Assembly: GCF_005796105.1 (NCBI RefSeq)
Contig: NZ_VAUO01000002.1
Span: 496,001 to 560,000, forward strand
Origin: Pseudomonas mosselii
Lineage (GTDB): Bacteria > Pseudomonadota > Gammaproteobacteria > Pseudomonadales > Pseudomonadaceae
DNA length: 64,000 nucleotides
Direction of reading: 5' to 3'
Part shown: in pieces, positions 31,843-41,013 of the stretch
How the letters are laid out: each line of letters opens with the position of its first letter
Position numbering within the stretch: the stretch's first letter is position 1
Translations under genes and position numbers: made by a program
The notes under the pieces: model-generated
What the model saw: the letters and a program-made list of their open reading frames with translations, nothing else
What the model was told of the DNA's origin: nothing
The model's database searches: none

Positions 31843-32715
31843 ATGGACCGCGTGCGAAACCTCCTCGAACAAATCCAGGGCCGCCTGGACGAGCTGAACA
31901 AGGCCGAGCGCAAGGTCGCCGAAGTCATCCTGCTCAACCCGCAACAAGCCACTCGTTTCAGCATCGCCGCCCTGGCTCAGGCAGCCAAGGTCAGCGAGCC
32001 CACGGTCAACCGCTTCTGCCGCTCGTTCGGCGTCAGCGGCTATCCCGAACTCAAGCTGCAACTGGCGCAAAGCCTGGCCAGCGGCGCGGCCTACGTGAGC
32101 CGTGCGGTGGAGGCCGACGATGATCCAGCCGCCTACACCCAGAAGATCTTCGGCAGTGCCATCGCCTCGCTGGACAGCGCCTGCCAGCAGCTTGATCCAC
32201 AGCAGGTCAGCCGCGCCGTAGACATGATGATCCAGGCCCGGCAGATCCACTTCTTCGGCCTGGGAGCCTCAGCACCCGTGGCCCTCGATGCCCAGCACAA
32301 GTTCTTTCGCTTCAACCTGGCCGTGTCGGCCCACGCCGATGTGCTGATGCAGCGCATGCTGGCCTCGGTAGCCCACACTGGCGACCTGTTCGTGATCATT
32401 TCCTACACCGGGCGCACGCGCGAGCTGGTGGAAGTCGCACGCCTGGCCCGGGACAACGGCGCCTCGGTACTCGGCCTGACCGCAGCCGGCTCGCCGCTGG
32501 CCCAGGCTTGCAGCCTGAGCCTGCACATCCCGCTGCCCGAGGACACCGACATCTACATGCCGATGACCTCGCGGATCATCCAGCTAACCGTGCTCGACGT
32601 GCTGGCCACCGGCATGACCCTGCGCCGTGGCGTGGACTTCCAGCCGCACCTGCGCAAGATCAAGGAAAGCCTCAACGCCAGCCGCTACCCCATCGAGGAC
32701 GACGACCTCAACTGA
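31843..32715 (+). CDS. hexR: HexR transcriptional repressor (RpiR family)
   Basis: 290 residues: N-terminal RpiR-type helix-turn-helix ([22 protein letters not shown]) and a C-terminal SIS sugar-phosphate isomerase domain (residues about 125-270, [17 protein letters not shown]). Represses zwf-pgl-eda, edd-glk-gltR-gtrS and gap in P. putida and is released by KDPG. Divergent from zwf. The ATG at 31843 follows AAGGACA. Confidence 0.95.
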   Translation: MDRVRNLLEQIQGRLDELNKAERKVAEVILLNPQQATRFSIAALAQAAKVSEPTVNRFCRSFGVSGYPELKLQLAQSLASGAAYVSRAVEADDDPAAYTQKIFGSAIASLDSACQQLDPQQVSRAVDMMIQARQIHFFGLGASAPVALDAQHKFFRFNLAVSAHADVLMQRMLASVAHTGDLFVIISYTGRTRELVEVARLARDNGASVLGLTAAGSPLAQACSLSLHIPLPEDTDIYMPMTSRIIQLTVLDVLATGMTLRRGVDFQPHLRKIKESLNASRYPIEDDDLN

Positions 32716-33562
32716 GCCGGTGCGCCTGCAAACGCAGGTGCGCCCGCTCCCCCGGCGCCAGGCTCAGCCCGGCATCGCTGCCGCTGGCCGCCTCGACGCA
32801 GACGAAACCCTGGCACTCGCGCCCGCTCACGCCCATCAGCGGCCGCCTGCCAGGGTGCCAGACCACGGTGTCGTCGCTGTCGCCGGTATCGATGCACAGC
32901 TCGCGCTGCCAGGCAGGATCCTGCAGTTGTACGCGGGGCGTACCCGGAAAGACTTTCTGACAACCGCCACGCAACTTGAGCGCCCCATCTTCACGGCAGG
33001 CCTGGCGATTCAGACGGTCGTAGCCCTCGATATCTTCAAGCCCAGACAGCGCTACCTTCGATACGTCACTGATGCGCCAGTAGGCCAGCAGCGCATGGCT
33101 CAGTTGGCACGGTTCGCTGTCCTGGTGTTCGGTACTCAAGCTCAGCTCCATGCTCGCGCCTAGGCGCGCGTGCAAGTCTACCTGCCAGTCGCACAGGTCC
33201 AGGCGCCACTTGAGTGTCACGCCCTGCTCGTCTTCAAGGCTGTCGACCAGTTTCCAGTCCAACAGGCGCGCCCAGCCGTGGGCCGGCCACAGGTCTTCGC
33301 TGGGATGGCGTCCATACCAGGGCCAGCACACCGGCACTCCACCACGGATCGCGCCCACCTGCGGCCACTGTTCGGCGCACCACAGCCAGGGCTTCTCGCC
33401 GGCCGGCTGAAAATGCAGCAGTTGCGCGCCCTGGCGGCTGAACACCGCCTGGCAACGTGGGTGATCGATGATCAGGACATCACGCTGCTGGTAACGCTCC
33501 CACTCGAAGGTCGGCCGTGGCCGTTGCGTCGTGAAGAAGCGGTGTAGCGGATGTTCAGGCAT
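32708..33562 (-). CDS. D-hexose-6-phosphate mutarotase / aldose-1-epimerase-like protein
   Basis: 284 residues, YeaD-like. Interconverts the anomers of glucose-6-phosphate and relatives, feeding zwf. The galactose-mutarotase fold shows [12 protein letters not shown] near residue 75, HGWARLLDW and [13 protein letters not shown]. Its last 8 nt overlap the end of hexR tail to tail. It follows oprB on the same strand after a hairpin. Substrate inferred from family and glucose context. Confidence 0.85.
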   Translation of the reverse strand: MPEHPLHRFFTTQRPRPTFEWERYQQRDVLIIDHPRCQAVFSRQGAQLLHFQPAGEKPWLWCAEQWPQVGAIRGGVPVCWPWYGRHPSEDLWPAHGWARLLDWKLVDSLEDEQGVTLKWRLDLCDWQVDLHARLGASMELSLSTEHQDSEPCQLSHALLAYWRISDVSKVALSGLEDIEGYDRLNRQACREDGALKLRGGCQKVFPGTPRVQLQDPAWQRELCIDTGDSDDTVVWHPGRRPLMGVSGRECQGFVCVEAASGSDAGLSLAPGERAHLRLQAHRLS

Positions 33563-33609
33563 GGTTCCAGGCTCTTTGTTGTTCGAGATAGCGCTGTCTC
33601 GCCCCTTGC

Positions 33610-33640
33610 CCGCTAACCACTGCAGACCAGTGGTTAGCGG
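33610..33640. repeat. Perfect 13-bp hairpin between oprB and the mutarotase gene
   Basis: CCGCTAACCACTG, 5-nt loop, CAGTGGTTAGCGG, with no T-run on either side. Probably an RNA processing or stability element, or an attenuator between the two genes. Confidence 0.5.
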
Positions 33641-33680
33641 AGGGCCGAAAATGGATGGCGTAAATTTACAACAATTGTTC

Positions 33681-35024
33681 TCAGAATGACGACTGAATCT
33701 TCAAGCCCGCGACCAGCGCGTTGTCGACTTGATCCACCGCCCCTGGGCTCTTGATGTATTGCAGGTTCGGTCGTACGGTCAGCCAATTGGTGACATGGAA
33801 GCCGTAATAAAGCTCGGCGTTGTATTCGGTACGTTGCAGCGGGACGAAACCTGGGTTGTCGTAGTCATTGATGCCACTGGCGGCATTGAGCAGTTCGGCA
33901 CGCTTTTTCACATCGTCATTGACATGGATACGCGCGATGCCGAAACCGATGTCGTCCTTGGGCCGTGCATCGAAGGCGCCTTTGTACACCAGGCCTACCT
34001 GCTGGTAGTTGTCGACCACGTTGGTGGCTTTGTCGTGCACGGTAAAATTGGCGAACACGCTCAAGCCACGGCTAGCGTCGCTGGCATGCGCGGTCACCTG
34101 CTGCTGGGCCACGACCCACCAGCCATGCTTGCTCGAGTGCGACTTGAAGTCAGCCCCGGTGAGCGCTTGCGGGTTGCCATTGACGTCGTCATACACATCG
34201 TCGGCCTTGGCGGTGCTGTAGTAGTAGCCCAGCCGGTACTCGCCCGGCAGACCATTGACCTTGGGCGACCAGACCATCTCCACCGGCAGGATCGCGCCCT
34301 TGGTACCGCTGCCGCTGAGCTTGAAGCCATTGCCGGTTTCCAGGTTGGAGGGGTTCTGCTCGTAGGCGCCCACCTGCACGAAGAAGTCCGGGCTGAGGTT
34401 GTACTTGACCCGCAGCGCCCACTGACTGACCGGCCAGTTGTACCAGATGCCACCGACCCAGTTGCCGACCTGGGAGCCGCAGAACGCCAGGTTCTGGAAG
34501 TCGCAGGGGAAGCTGTTGAAGTCCTCGCCCTCGCCGAAGCGCCCAACCTTCACGTCCAGTGCGCCGTCGAAGTACTTCTGCTTGATCCACATCTGGGTAA
34601 GGCGCCAAGTCTGGCCACGCCCCCACACTTCCTGCACCGAGCTGAACTGTCCGGCACGCGGGTCGCTGATGCGGTCGTTGGACAGGTTGCGCCCGCTGCG
34701 CTCGGTGATCGCCAGCTTGAACTCGGTATCCTTCCAGCCGAAGATCTTCTCAAGGTCCAGGTGCGCGCCCAGGGCGAACTGATCGCTGTAGCGAGCCGTC
34801 TTGTCGTCGTTGTAGCCCCCATGCAGGTTGCCGGCCACTTCGCCGACGTAGTCGAGGGTAAAGTCGTAGCCCTTCTCCAGCAGCTCGGTGCGGGTGCCGC
34901 CCCAGTCGCCGGTCATCCATTTCGAGTCCGACGAAAAAGCCTCGGCAGCTTGAACGCCGCTGCTGCCCACAGCGGCCAACAAGGCCAGCGAGCCCAACGT
35001 TCTGATGCGATTGCGCTGTTCCAT
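33681..35024 (-). CDS. oprB: Carbohydrate-selective porin OprB
   Basis: 447 residues: signal peptide (1-27, ending VQA) and the OprB beta barrel. DWGGTRTELLEKGYDF after the signal and the C-terminal LVAGLKIQSSF, with terminal Phe as in outer membrane porins, are characteristic. Lets glucose into the periplasm, ahead of the GtsABCD transporter encoded upstream on the same strand. A BIME separates it from gtsD. Confidence 0.94.
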   Translation of the reverse strand: MEQRNRIRTLGSLALLAAVGSSGVQAAEAFSSDSKWMTGDWGGTRTELLEKGYDFTLDYVGEVAGNLHGGYNDDKTARYSDQFALGAHLDLEKIFGWKDTEFKLAITERSGRNLSNDRISDPRAGQFSSVQEVWGRGQTWRLTQMWIKQKYFDGALDVKVGRFGEGEDFNSFPCDFQNLAFCGSQVGNWVGGIWYNWPVSQWALRVKYNLSPDFFVQVGAYEQNPSNLETGNGFKLSGSGTKGAILPVEMVWSPKVNGLPGEYRLGYYYSTAKADDVYDDVNGNPQALTGADFKSHSSKHGWWVVAQQQVTAHASDASRGLSVFANFTVHDKATNVVDNYQQVGLVYKGAFDARPKDDIGFGIARIHVNDDVKKRAELLNAASGINDYDNPGFVPLQRTEYNAELYYGFHVTNWLTVRPNLQYIKSPGAVDQVDNALVAGLKIQSSF

Positions 35025-35077
35025 TCCTTTGCATCCTCTTTTCTTGTTATTGACAGAACGGTTTGACGGCGGCCGTC

Positions 35078-35191
35078 TGTAGGAACGGCCTTGTGCCGCG
35101 AAGGGCTGCGAAGCGGCCCCGGGGTATTGGCAGCTTTCAGCATTGTTAGGGCCGCTTCGCAGCCCGTTCGCGGCGCAAGGCCGCTCCTACA
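35078..35191. repeat. BIME: two inverted REP elements between gtsD and oprB
   Basis: TGTAGGAACGGCCTTGTGCC at the left and its near complement GGCGCAAGGCCGCTCCTACA at the right flank a second inner pair (GGGCTGCGAAGCGGCCC and its complement). Almost identical to the element at 40891-41006. Confidence 0.85.
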
Positions 35192-35207
35192 CAGAGACCG
35201 CGCGGGT

Positions 35208-36356
35208 TTAACGGCCTTTGAAGCGGGCCACGTTGTCCTTCACGGTGGTGGCAGCTTGATCAAGGCGCTCGCCGCTGGCGGCGTCGAATAGCAGCACTCG
35301 CGCCGGATCGAACTGTAGGTTGAGGCTGTCGCCGACCCGGCACGCCACATCCGGCGCCAGGCGGCAGCAGACCTTGGTCTGGTTGAGCGTGACGAACACC
35401 AGCAGATCGGGGCCGGTGGGCTCGGTGACTTGCACCTCGGCACGAATGCCCGGCAGGCCATTGCCCTCGGCGGCGCCAAGGCTGATCTGCTCCGGGCGAA
35501 TGCCCAGGATGATCTCGCGCCCCTCCAGTGCATCGCTGGCCGCCCCCAACGGCAGCTCGCAGCGGGCCTGGCCACTGTCGAGCAAGGCCAGCATGCGTCC
35601 GTCCTGGCGCGCCAGGCGTACCGGGATGAAGTTCATCGGTGGCGAGCCGATGAAACTTGCGACGAACAAGTTGGCCGGATCGTTGTAAATCTGCTGCGGG
35701 GTGCCGAACTGCTGGATGATGCCGTCCTTCATTACGGCCACCTTGTCGCCCAGGGTCATGGCCTCAATCTGGTCGTGGGTGACGTACACCGTGGTGGTCT
35801 TCAGGCGCTGGTGCATCAACTTGATCTCGGTGCGCATCTCCACCCGCAGCTTGGCGTCCAGGTTCGACAACGGCTCATCGAACAGATAGATCTTCGGCCG
35901 GCGTGCCAGCGCCCGGCCCATGGCCACGCGCTGCTGTTGGCCGCCCGACAGTTGCCCCGGCTTGCGCCCCAGCAGGTGCTCGATCTGCAACAGCTTGGCC
36001 ACCCGCGCCACTTCTTCATCGATGGCCGCCTGGGGCAGCTTGCGGATCTTCAAGCCGAAGGCGATGTTGTCACGCACATTCATAGTCGGGTACAGCGCGT
36101 AGGACTGGAACACCATGGCGATGTCGCGATCCTTCGGGCTCATGCCGCTGACGTCCTGATCATCGATGAGGATCGCGCCGCCACTGATGCTCTCAAGACC
36201 GGCGATGCAGTTCATCAGCGTGGACTTGCCGCACCCAGAGGGGCCTACCAGGATCAGGAACTCGCCATCCTTAATCGCCAGCTGAATATCCTTTAGCGTG
36301 TCAGGCAGGCCAGTGCCATAGGTCTTGTGCACATTGCGTAGTTCGAGTGTTGCCAT
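35208..36356 (-). CDS. gtsD: Glucose ABC transporter ATP-binding protein
   Basis: 382 residues of the MalK/UgpC type. Walker A GPSGCGKST (38-46), signature QLSGGQQQR, Walker B IYLFDEPLSNLD, switch His in YVTHDQ, and a C-terminal TOBE/OB regulatory domain. Powers uptake of glucose across the inner membrane with GtsBC. Starts 3 nt after gtsC. Confidence 0.95.
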   Translation of the reverse strand: MATLELRNVHKTYGTGLPDTLKDIQLAIKDGEFLILVGPSGCGKSTLMNCIAGLESISGGAILIDDQDVSGMSPKDRDIAMVFQSYALYPTMNVRDNIAFGLKIRKLPQAAIDEEVARVAKLLQIEHLLGRKPGQLSGGQQQRVAMGRALARRPKIYLFDEPLSNLDAKLRVEMRTEIKLMHQRLKTTTVYVTHDQIEAMTLGDKVAVMKDGIIQQFGTPQQIYNDPANLFVASFIGSPPMNFIPVRLARQDGRMLALLDSGQARCELPLGAASDALEGREIILGIRPEQISLGAAEGNGLPGIRAEVQVTEPTGPDLLVFVTLNQTKVCCRLAPDVACRVGDSLNLQFDPARVLLFDAASGERLDQAATTVKDNVARFKGR

Positions 36357-36359
36357 GAC

Positions 36360-37205
36360 TTACCCCTTGACCGCGCCGGCGGTCAGCCCGCGCACGAAAT
36401 ACTTGCCCGCAATCACATAGACCAGCAGCGTCGGCAGCCCGGCGATCATCGCTGCGGCCATGTCGACGTTGTATTCCTTGGCCCCGGTGCTGGTGTTGAC
36501 CAGGTTGTTCAGGGCCACGGTGATCGGTTGCGAGTCGCCGCTGGAAAACACCACCCCGAACAGGAAGTCGTTCCAGATCTGGGTGAACTGCCAGATCAGG
36601 CAGACCATGATGATCGGCGTGGACATCGGCAGGATGATCCGCCCGAAGATGGTGAAGAAGCCGGCGCCATCCAGCCGCGCCGCCTTGACCAACGCATCGG
36701 GAATGCTCACGTAGTAGTTGCGAAAGAACAGCGTGGTGAAGGCCAGCCCATACACCACATGGACCAACACCAGGCCGCTGGTAGTGCTGGCCAGGCCCAG
36801 CTTGCCGAGGGTGAACGAAGCCGGCAGCAGCACGGTCTGGAACGGCAGGAAGCAGCCGAACAACAACAGTCCGAAGAACAGCTGCGAGCCGCGAAAACGC
36901 CACATCGACAGCACATAGCCGTTCAGCGCACCGATGGCGGTACTGATCAGCACCGCCGGCACGGTGATCAGCACCGAGTTGACGAAATAGCCATTGACCG
37001 TGGCCCAGGCTTTGCTCCAGCCAAGGGTGGTGAACGTGGTCGGCCAGCTCAGCAGGTTACCGGTACCGATGTCTTCAGGGGTCTTGAAGCTGGTCAGCAG
37101 CATCACCACCAGTGGCACCAGGTACAGCAACACCGCCAGCAGCAGCACGGCATGGATGGCGATGCGGCTGAGATTCAGCGCAGGTTTGTCAGTCACGCTA
37201 GTCAT
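36360..37205 (-). CDS. gtsC: Glucose ABC transporter permease
   Basis: 281 residues, six transmembrane segments, MalG type, with the EAA-like loop near the C-terminus (VKAARLDGAGFFTIFGRIILPM). The start at 37205 (MTSVTDKPALN) overlaps the gtsB stop by 8 nt. A longer frame has no support. Confidence 0.94.
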   Translation of the reverse strand: MTSVTDKPALNLSRIAIHAVLLLAVLLYLVPLVVMLLTSFKTPEDIGTGNLLSWPTTFTTLGWSKAWATVNGYFVNSVLITVPAVLISTAIGALNGYVLSMWRFRGSQLFFGLLLFGCFLPFQTVLLPASFTLGKLGLASTTSGLVLVHVVYGLAFTTLFFRNYYVSIPDALVKAARLDGAGFFTIFGRIILPMSTPIIMVCLIWQFTQIWNDFLFGVVFSSGDSQPITVALNNLVNTSTGAKEYNVDMAAAMIAGLPTLLVYVIAGKYFVRGLTAGAVKG

Positions 37206-38106
37206 GGCGCTTGCCCCGCAGTTCGGAGTACAGGTAGGGGACCAGGATCGCCAGGATCGCGCCAAGCATCAGGATCGCGCTGGCCGAGCCCATGCCCATC
37301 TGCCCGCGGCTGAAGGTGAAGGCGTACATGAACATCGCCGGCAAGTCGGAGGAATAGCCCGGGCCGCCAGCGGTCATCGCCGCCACCAGGTCGAAGCTCT
37401 TGATGGCGATGTGCGCAAGGATCATCAGCGAACTGAAGAACACCGGGCGCAGGCTGGGCAGTACCACCGTCCAGTAGATGCGTGGCAGGCTGGCGCCGTC
37501 GAGTTGGGCGGCGCGAATGATCGACTGATCGACGCCGCGCAGGCCTGCCAGGAACATCGCCATGATGAAGCCCGAGGCTTGCCACACGGCAGCGATCACC
37601 AGGCAATAGACAACCCGGTCAGGGTCGATCAGCCAGTCAAGGCGAAAGCCCTCCCACCCCCAGTCGCGCAGCAACTTGTCCAGGCCCATGCCGGGATTGA
37701 GCAGCCACTTCCAGGCGGTACCGGTGACGATCATCGACAGCGCCATCGGGTACAGGTAGATCGTGCGGATGAACCCTTCGCGGCGGATACGCTGATCCAG
37801 CAGCACCGCCAGCAACACCCCAATGGCCAGACTGACGCCGATGAACAGGCCGCCGAACACCAGCAGGTTCTTGCTCGCCACCCACCAGCGGTCGTTGTCG
37901 AATAGCCGCGCATACTGCGCCAGCCCTGCCCATTTATAGGTAGGCAGGAAGGTGGACGTCGTGAAGGAGAGGACGAACGTCCACAGGATATAGCCGTAGA
38001 ACCCCACCAGTACGATGAACATGCTCGGTGCCAACACCAGCTTGGGTAGCCAGCGCTGGAGCGCGTCCAGGGGGGAGGCCCGCAAAGGGGCGGTCAGTGT
38101 GGTCAT
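37198..38106 (-). CDS. gtsB: Glucose ABC transporter permease
   Basis: 302 residues, six transmembrane segments, MalF/UgpA type; EAA loop IRAAQLDGASLPRIYWTVVLP. Forms the membrane channel with GtsC. Separated from gtsA by 58 nt containing a hairpin. Confidence 0.94.
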   Translation of the reverse strand: MTTLTAPLRASPLDALQRWLPKLVLAPSMFIVLVGFYGYILWTFVLSFTTSTFLPTYKWAGLAQYARLFDNDRWWVASKNLLVFGGLFIGVSLAIGVLLAVLLDQRIRREGFIRTIYLYPMALSMIVTGTAWKWLLNPGMGLDKLLRDWGWEGFRLDWLIDPDRVVYCLVIAAVWQASGFIMAMFLAGLRGVDQSIIRAAQLDGASLPRIYWTVVLPSLRPVFFSSLMILAHIAIKSFDLVAAMTAGGPGYSSDLPAMFMYAFTFSRGQMGMGSASAILMLGAILAILVPYLYSELRGKRHD

Positions 38107-38127
38107 GCTCGAATACCCGAAGATAGG

Positions 38128-38150
38128 GCCCCCACATCACCTGCGGGGGC
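38128..38150 (-). promoter_or_regulatory. Stem-loop between gtsA and gtsB
   Basis: On the minus strand GCCCCCGC, 7-nt loop, GTGGGGGC: an 8-bp stem with one G-U pair and no T-run. A hairpin after the binding-protein gene usually stabilises that part of the transcript, so GtsA would outnumber the permeases. Confidence 0.55.
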
Positions 38151-38164
38151 GGGCTCGCCAGTGG

Positions 38165-39451
38165 CTACTTGGCGGCGTTGATCGCTGCGGCGAGCTTCTT
38201 GGCCGCATCCGCTGGATCCGCTTTCGGGTCGTTGATGTAGTTGGTCACCACATCGAAGAACGCGCCCTGTACAGCCAGCGTGGTCGCCATGTTGTGCGCC
38301 ATGCTCGGCTGCAAGCCACCGGACTTGGCATCCGCCAGGAAGTCCTTGGCAGCGGTCTGGGCGCAGGCGTCGAAGCCGTATTTGCGCATGTCCGCGAGCA
38401 TGTCGTTACGCACCGGGATCGAGCCCTTGTTGATGCTGAATACCTTCTGGAAGTTCTCACCCAACACCTGCCGGGCGATGTCCTGTTGGCCAGCCGCTGT
38501 GCCTTCGTTCTTCTGCTTGAACACCACCAGCGAGTCGATGTTGTAGAGGAATGCTTTTTCGGTGCCAGGGAACGGCACGCACTGGTAGTCGGTGCCAGCA
38601 GTCTTCTTGGCCAGGGTCCATTCGCTCTTGGCCCAGTCGCCCATGATCTGCATGCCGGCCTTGCCGTTGATGACCTTGGCCGCTTCGAGGTTCCAGTCCT
38701 GGCCCTTGCCGTCCGGGTCCATGTAGGTGGCGACCTTTTTCAGCTCGGTGAGCGACTTGACCATGCCAGGGCCGGTGAGGGCCTGCGGGTCGAGATCGAC
38801 CAGGGCCTTCTTGTAGCCCTCAGCCCCCATCACCGACAGCACCACGCTTTCGAACACCGTACTGTCCTGCCACGGCTGCCCGCCATGGGCCAGCGGGATG
38901 AAGCCTGCGGCCTTGAGCTTGTCGGCGGCGGCGTAGAACTCATCGAGGGTGGTCGGCGCCTTGGCGATACCGGCCTTCTGGAACACCTGCGGGTTGATCC
39001 ACAGCCAGTTGATGCGGTGAATGTTCACCGGCACTGCCACGTAGTCGCCGTCGTACTTGACGGTATCGGCGACTTTCTTGTCCAGCAGACTGTCCCACTT
39101 CTCCTGCTCGGCGACTGGTTTGAGCACCTCGCTGTCGAGCAGGCCGGTGGCCGCCCAGTCCTGGATGTCCGGGCCCTTGATCTGCGCGACGCCTGGCGGG
39201 TTACCGGCCACGGCGCGGCTTTTGAGGACGGTCATGGCGGTGGCACCGCCGCCACCGGCCACAGCACCGTCTTTCCAGGTGAAGCCGTCCTTTTCGACTT
39301 GGGCCTTGAGCACCTCGACCGCAGCCTTTTCGCCACCGGAGGTCCACCAATGGACCACTTCCACGCTGCCTTTGGAATCGGCGGCATGGGCGCTGAGGGA
39401 ACACATGGATGCGAGAGAAATCGCGGCGGCGAGACGAAGCGTCGAATACAT
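38165..39451 (-). CDS. gtsA: Periplasmic glucose-binding protein
   Basis: 428 residues, family 1 solute-binding protein with a Sec signal (cleavage after SLSAHA). [18 protein letters not shown] at the mature N-terminus is typical of Pseudomonas glucose-binding proteins. The ATG at 39451 has AAAGGT 8 nt upstream; a longer frame starts within the promoter region. First gene of gtsABCD. Confidence 0.95.
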   Translation of the reverse strand: MYSTLRLAAAISLASMCSLSAHAADSKGSVEVVHWWTSGGEKAAVEVLKAQVEKDGFTWKDGAVAGGGGATAMTVLKSRAVAGNPPGVAQIKGPDIQDWAATGLLDSEVLKPVAEQEKWDSLLDKKVADTVKYDGDYVAVPVNIHRINWLWINPQVFQKAGIAKAPTTLDEFYAAADKLKAAGFIPLAHGGQPWQDSTVFESVVLSVMGAEGYKKALVDLDPQALTGPGMVKSLTELKKVATYMDPDGKGQDWNLEAAKVINGKAGMQIMGDWAKSEWTLAKKTAGTDYQCVPFPGTEKAFLYNIDSLVVFKQKNEGTAAGQQDIARQVLGENFQKVFSINKGSIPVRNDMLADMRKYGFDACAQTAAKDFLADAKSGGLQPSMAHNMATTLAVQGAFFDVVTNYINDPKADPADAAKKLAAAINAAK

Positions 39452-39564
39452 GGGAAATACCTTTCTTGTTGTTATGCGTGGCAAGACTGTCGCTTGCATT
39501 GCAATGGAGTGTAAGTAAGCCGCGCAGCCGATCAGGTAACGAACGGATGCGCGAATGTCATCAC

Positions 39565-39580
39565 TTGGTTACATAACCAA
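39565..39580. promoter_or_regulatory. Perfect palindrome upstream of gtsA
   Basis: TTGGTTACATAACCAA: 7-nt arms around CA. It lies about 115 nt upstream of gtsA and covers the stop codon of the epimerase gene. Candidate operator; the cognate regulator is unknown, GltR being one possibility. Confidence 0.4.
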
Positions 39581-40786
39581 CGCGCAGGCGAAGCTCGGGG
39601 CCAGCGGCAAGCGAGGTGCCAGTACCGCTTGCAAGGCGTGGTAGAGGTCTGGCTTACCGCCCCAGATGCGCGCACTGGGGCAGTTGTCAGGGTCAAGTTC
39701 GTGGTGCCAACTGCCGCCTGCATGATCGATCAGGTGCTCGGCGATGAAATCCCAGAAGCCGCGATACCACCGCTCGTACTGCGCTTCGCCGGTGCGCTGC
39801 AACAACGCCGCGGCGCTGGCGCAGGCCTCGGCATGAACCCAGTGCAGGCGTTCGCGCACCACCGGACGATTGTGCCAGTCGAGGGTGTAGACCAACCCTG
39901 GAGCACCATCGACCTGCCAGGCGTGGCGGCAGGCACTGTCGAACAGGCCGCGGGCAGCGACCAACAGCTCGCCAGGCGCGCCCAGGCCGGCGCGTTGCAG
40001 CGCAGCCTCCAGGTGCAACAGCAGACGCGCCCACTCGAAGGCGTGGCCAGGCGTGGTGCCGTAGGGGCGAAACCCGTCCGCGCGTTGGTCGTGGTTGTAC
40101 TCCGGCAGGGCTTGCCAATGCGCATTGAAATGCTCGGTCACGCGGTAGCCATCAGCGGCTGCCTGAGCCAGGATCAGCCGCTGCACGATACGCAGCGAGC
40201 GCTCCAGCCAGCGCGTATCGCCGGTGACATCGGCCAGGGCGAGAAAGGCCTCGACACCGTGCATGTTGCTGTTCGCGCCCCGGTAAGCCTCGCAGGTGTG
40301 CCAGTCACGACTGAAGGCCTCGCGCAAGGCGCCCTCCTCTTCGCTCCAGAAGCGCCTGTCGATGACTTCGATGGCATCGCGCAGCAGCGCCCGCGCCTCG
40401 TCCACCCCGGCGACCACCGCCGAGCTGGCCGCCAGGGCGACGAAGGCGTGCAGATAGGCCGTCTTGGCGTCCTCGCCGCGCCCGCCGGGTCGGGCGTACC
40501 AGCCTGCATGCTGGGCATCGTGCAGCGGGCCTTGCAGGGCGGCCACACCATGCTCGACCAGGTCCTTGCACCCGGGGATGCCGTGCAGGTGGGCCAGGGC
40601 GAAGCTGTGGGTCATGCGCGCCGTGTTCAGGGTCTCGGCACTGGCGCCACGCGGCAGGCGGCCCTCGTAATCGAGGTTGCCAAAGCCTTCGGGCAAGCGC
40701 GCAGAACGGGCGAAAGCCAGCAAGCGCAGGGCTTCTTGGGTGAGCCAGGCGTGATGCGTGGGAGAGTCGAGCCAACGGTGGGTCAT
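39569..40786 (-). CDS. AGE-family sugar epimerase/isomerase (mannose-isomerase-like)
   Basis: 405 residues forming an (alpha/alpha)6 barrel. Motifs typical of the N-acylglucosamine-2-epimerase/YihS/mannose isomerase family: ANSNMHGVEAFLAL, RPYGTTPGHAFEWARLLL and WHHELDPDN, which hold the conserved His and Glu residues. Probably converts mannose or a related aldose to its ketose. Lies upstream of gtsA on the same strand, between gtrS and gtsA, so it is plausibly part of hexose uptake and use. Substrate not determinable from sequence. Confidence 0.8.
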   Translation of the reverse strand: MTHRWLDSPTHHAWLTQEALRLLAFARSARLPEGFGNLDYEGRLPRGASAETLNTARMTHSFALAHLHGIPGCKDLVEHGVAALQGPLHDAQHAGWYARPGGRGEDAKTAYLHAFVALAASSAVVAGVDEARALLRDAIEVIDRRFWSEEEGALREAFSRDWHTCEAYRGANSNMHGVEAFLALADVTGDTRWLERSLRIVQRLILAQAAADGYRVTEHFNAHWQALPEYNHDQRADGFRPYGTTPGHAFEWARLLLHLEAALQRAGLGAPGELLVAARGLFDSACRHAWQVDGAPGLVYTLDWHNRPVVRERLHWVHAEACASAAALLQRTGEAQYERWYRGFWDFIAEHLIDHAGGSWHHELDPDNCPSARIWGGKPDLYHALQAVLAPRLPLAPSFACALVM

Positions 40787-40890
40787 GGGGCGTGGGCGTC
40801 CTTGTTGTTGTCAGCCGAGTCTAGCCAGCCGTCGTGGGCTGGATGTCACGAAGGCTGGCAGGATTGTCACCAAGCCGTGACATGAATCCC

Positions 40891-41006
40891 TGTAGGAGCG
40901 GCCTTGTGCCGCGAAAGGGCTGCGTAGCAGCCCCGACGGTATGTGCCGTGGCTGAAATCCTGGGGCCGCTTTGCGACCCGTTCGCGACACAAGGCCGCTC
41001 CTACAG
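40891..41006. repeat. BIME: two inverted REP elements between gtrS and the epimerase gene
   Basis: TGTAGGAGCGGCCTTGTGCC and its complement at the right end enclose a second inverted pair. Close to the copy at 35078-35191. It ends 7 nt before the gtrS stop codon. Confidence 0.85.
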
Positions 41007-41013
41007 GCGTCGC

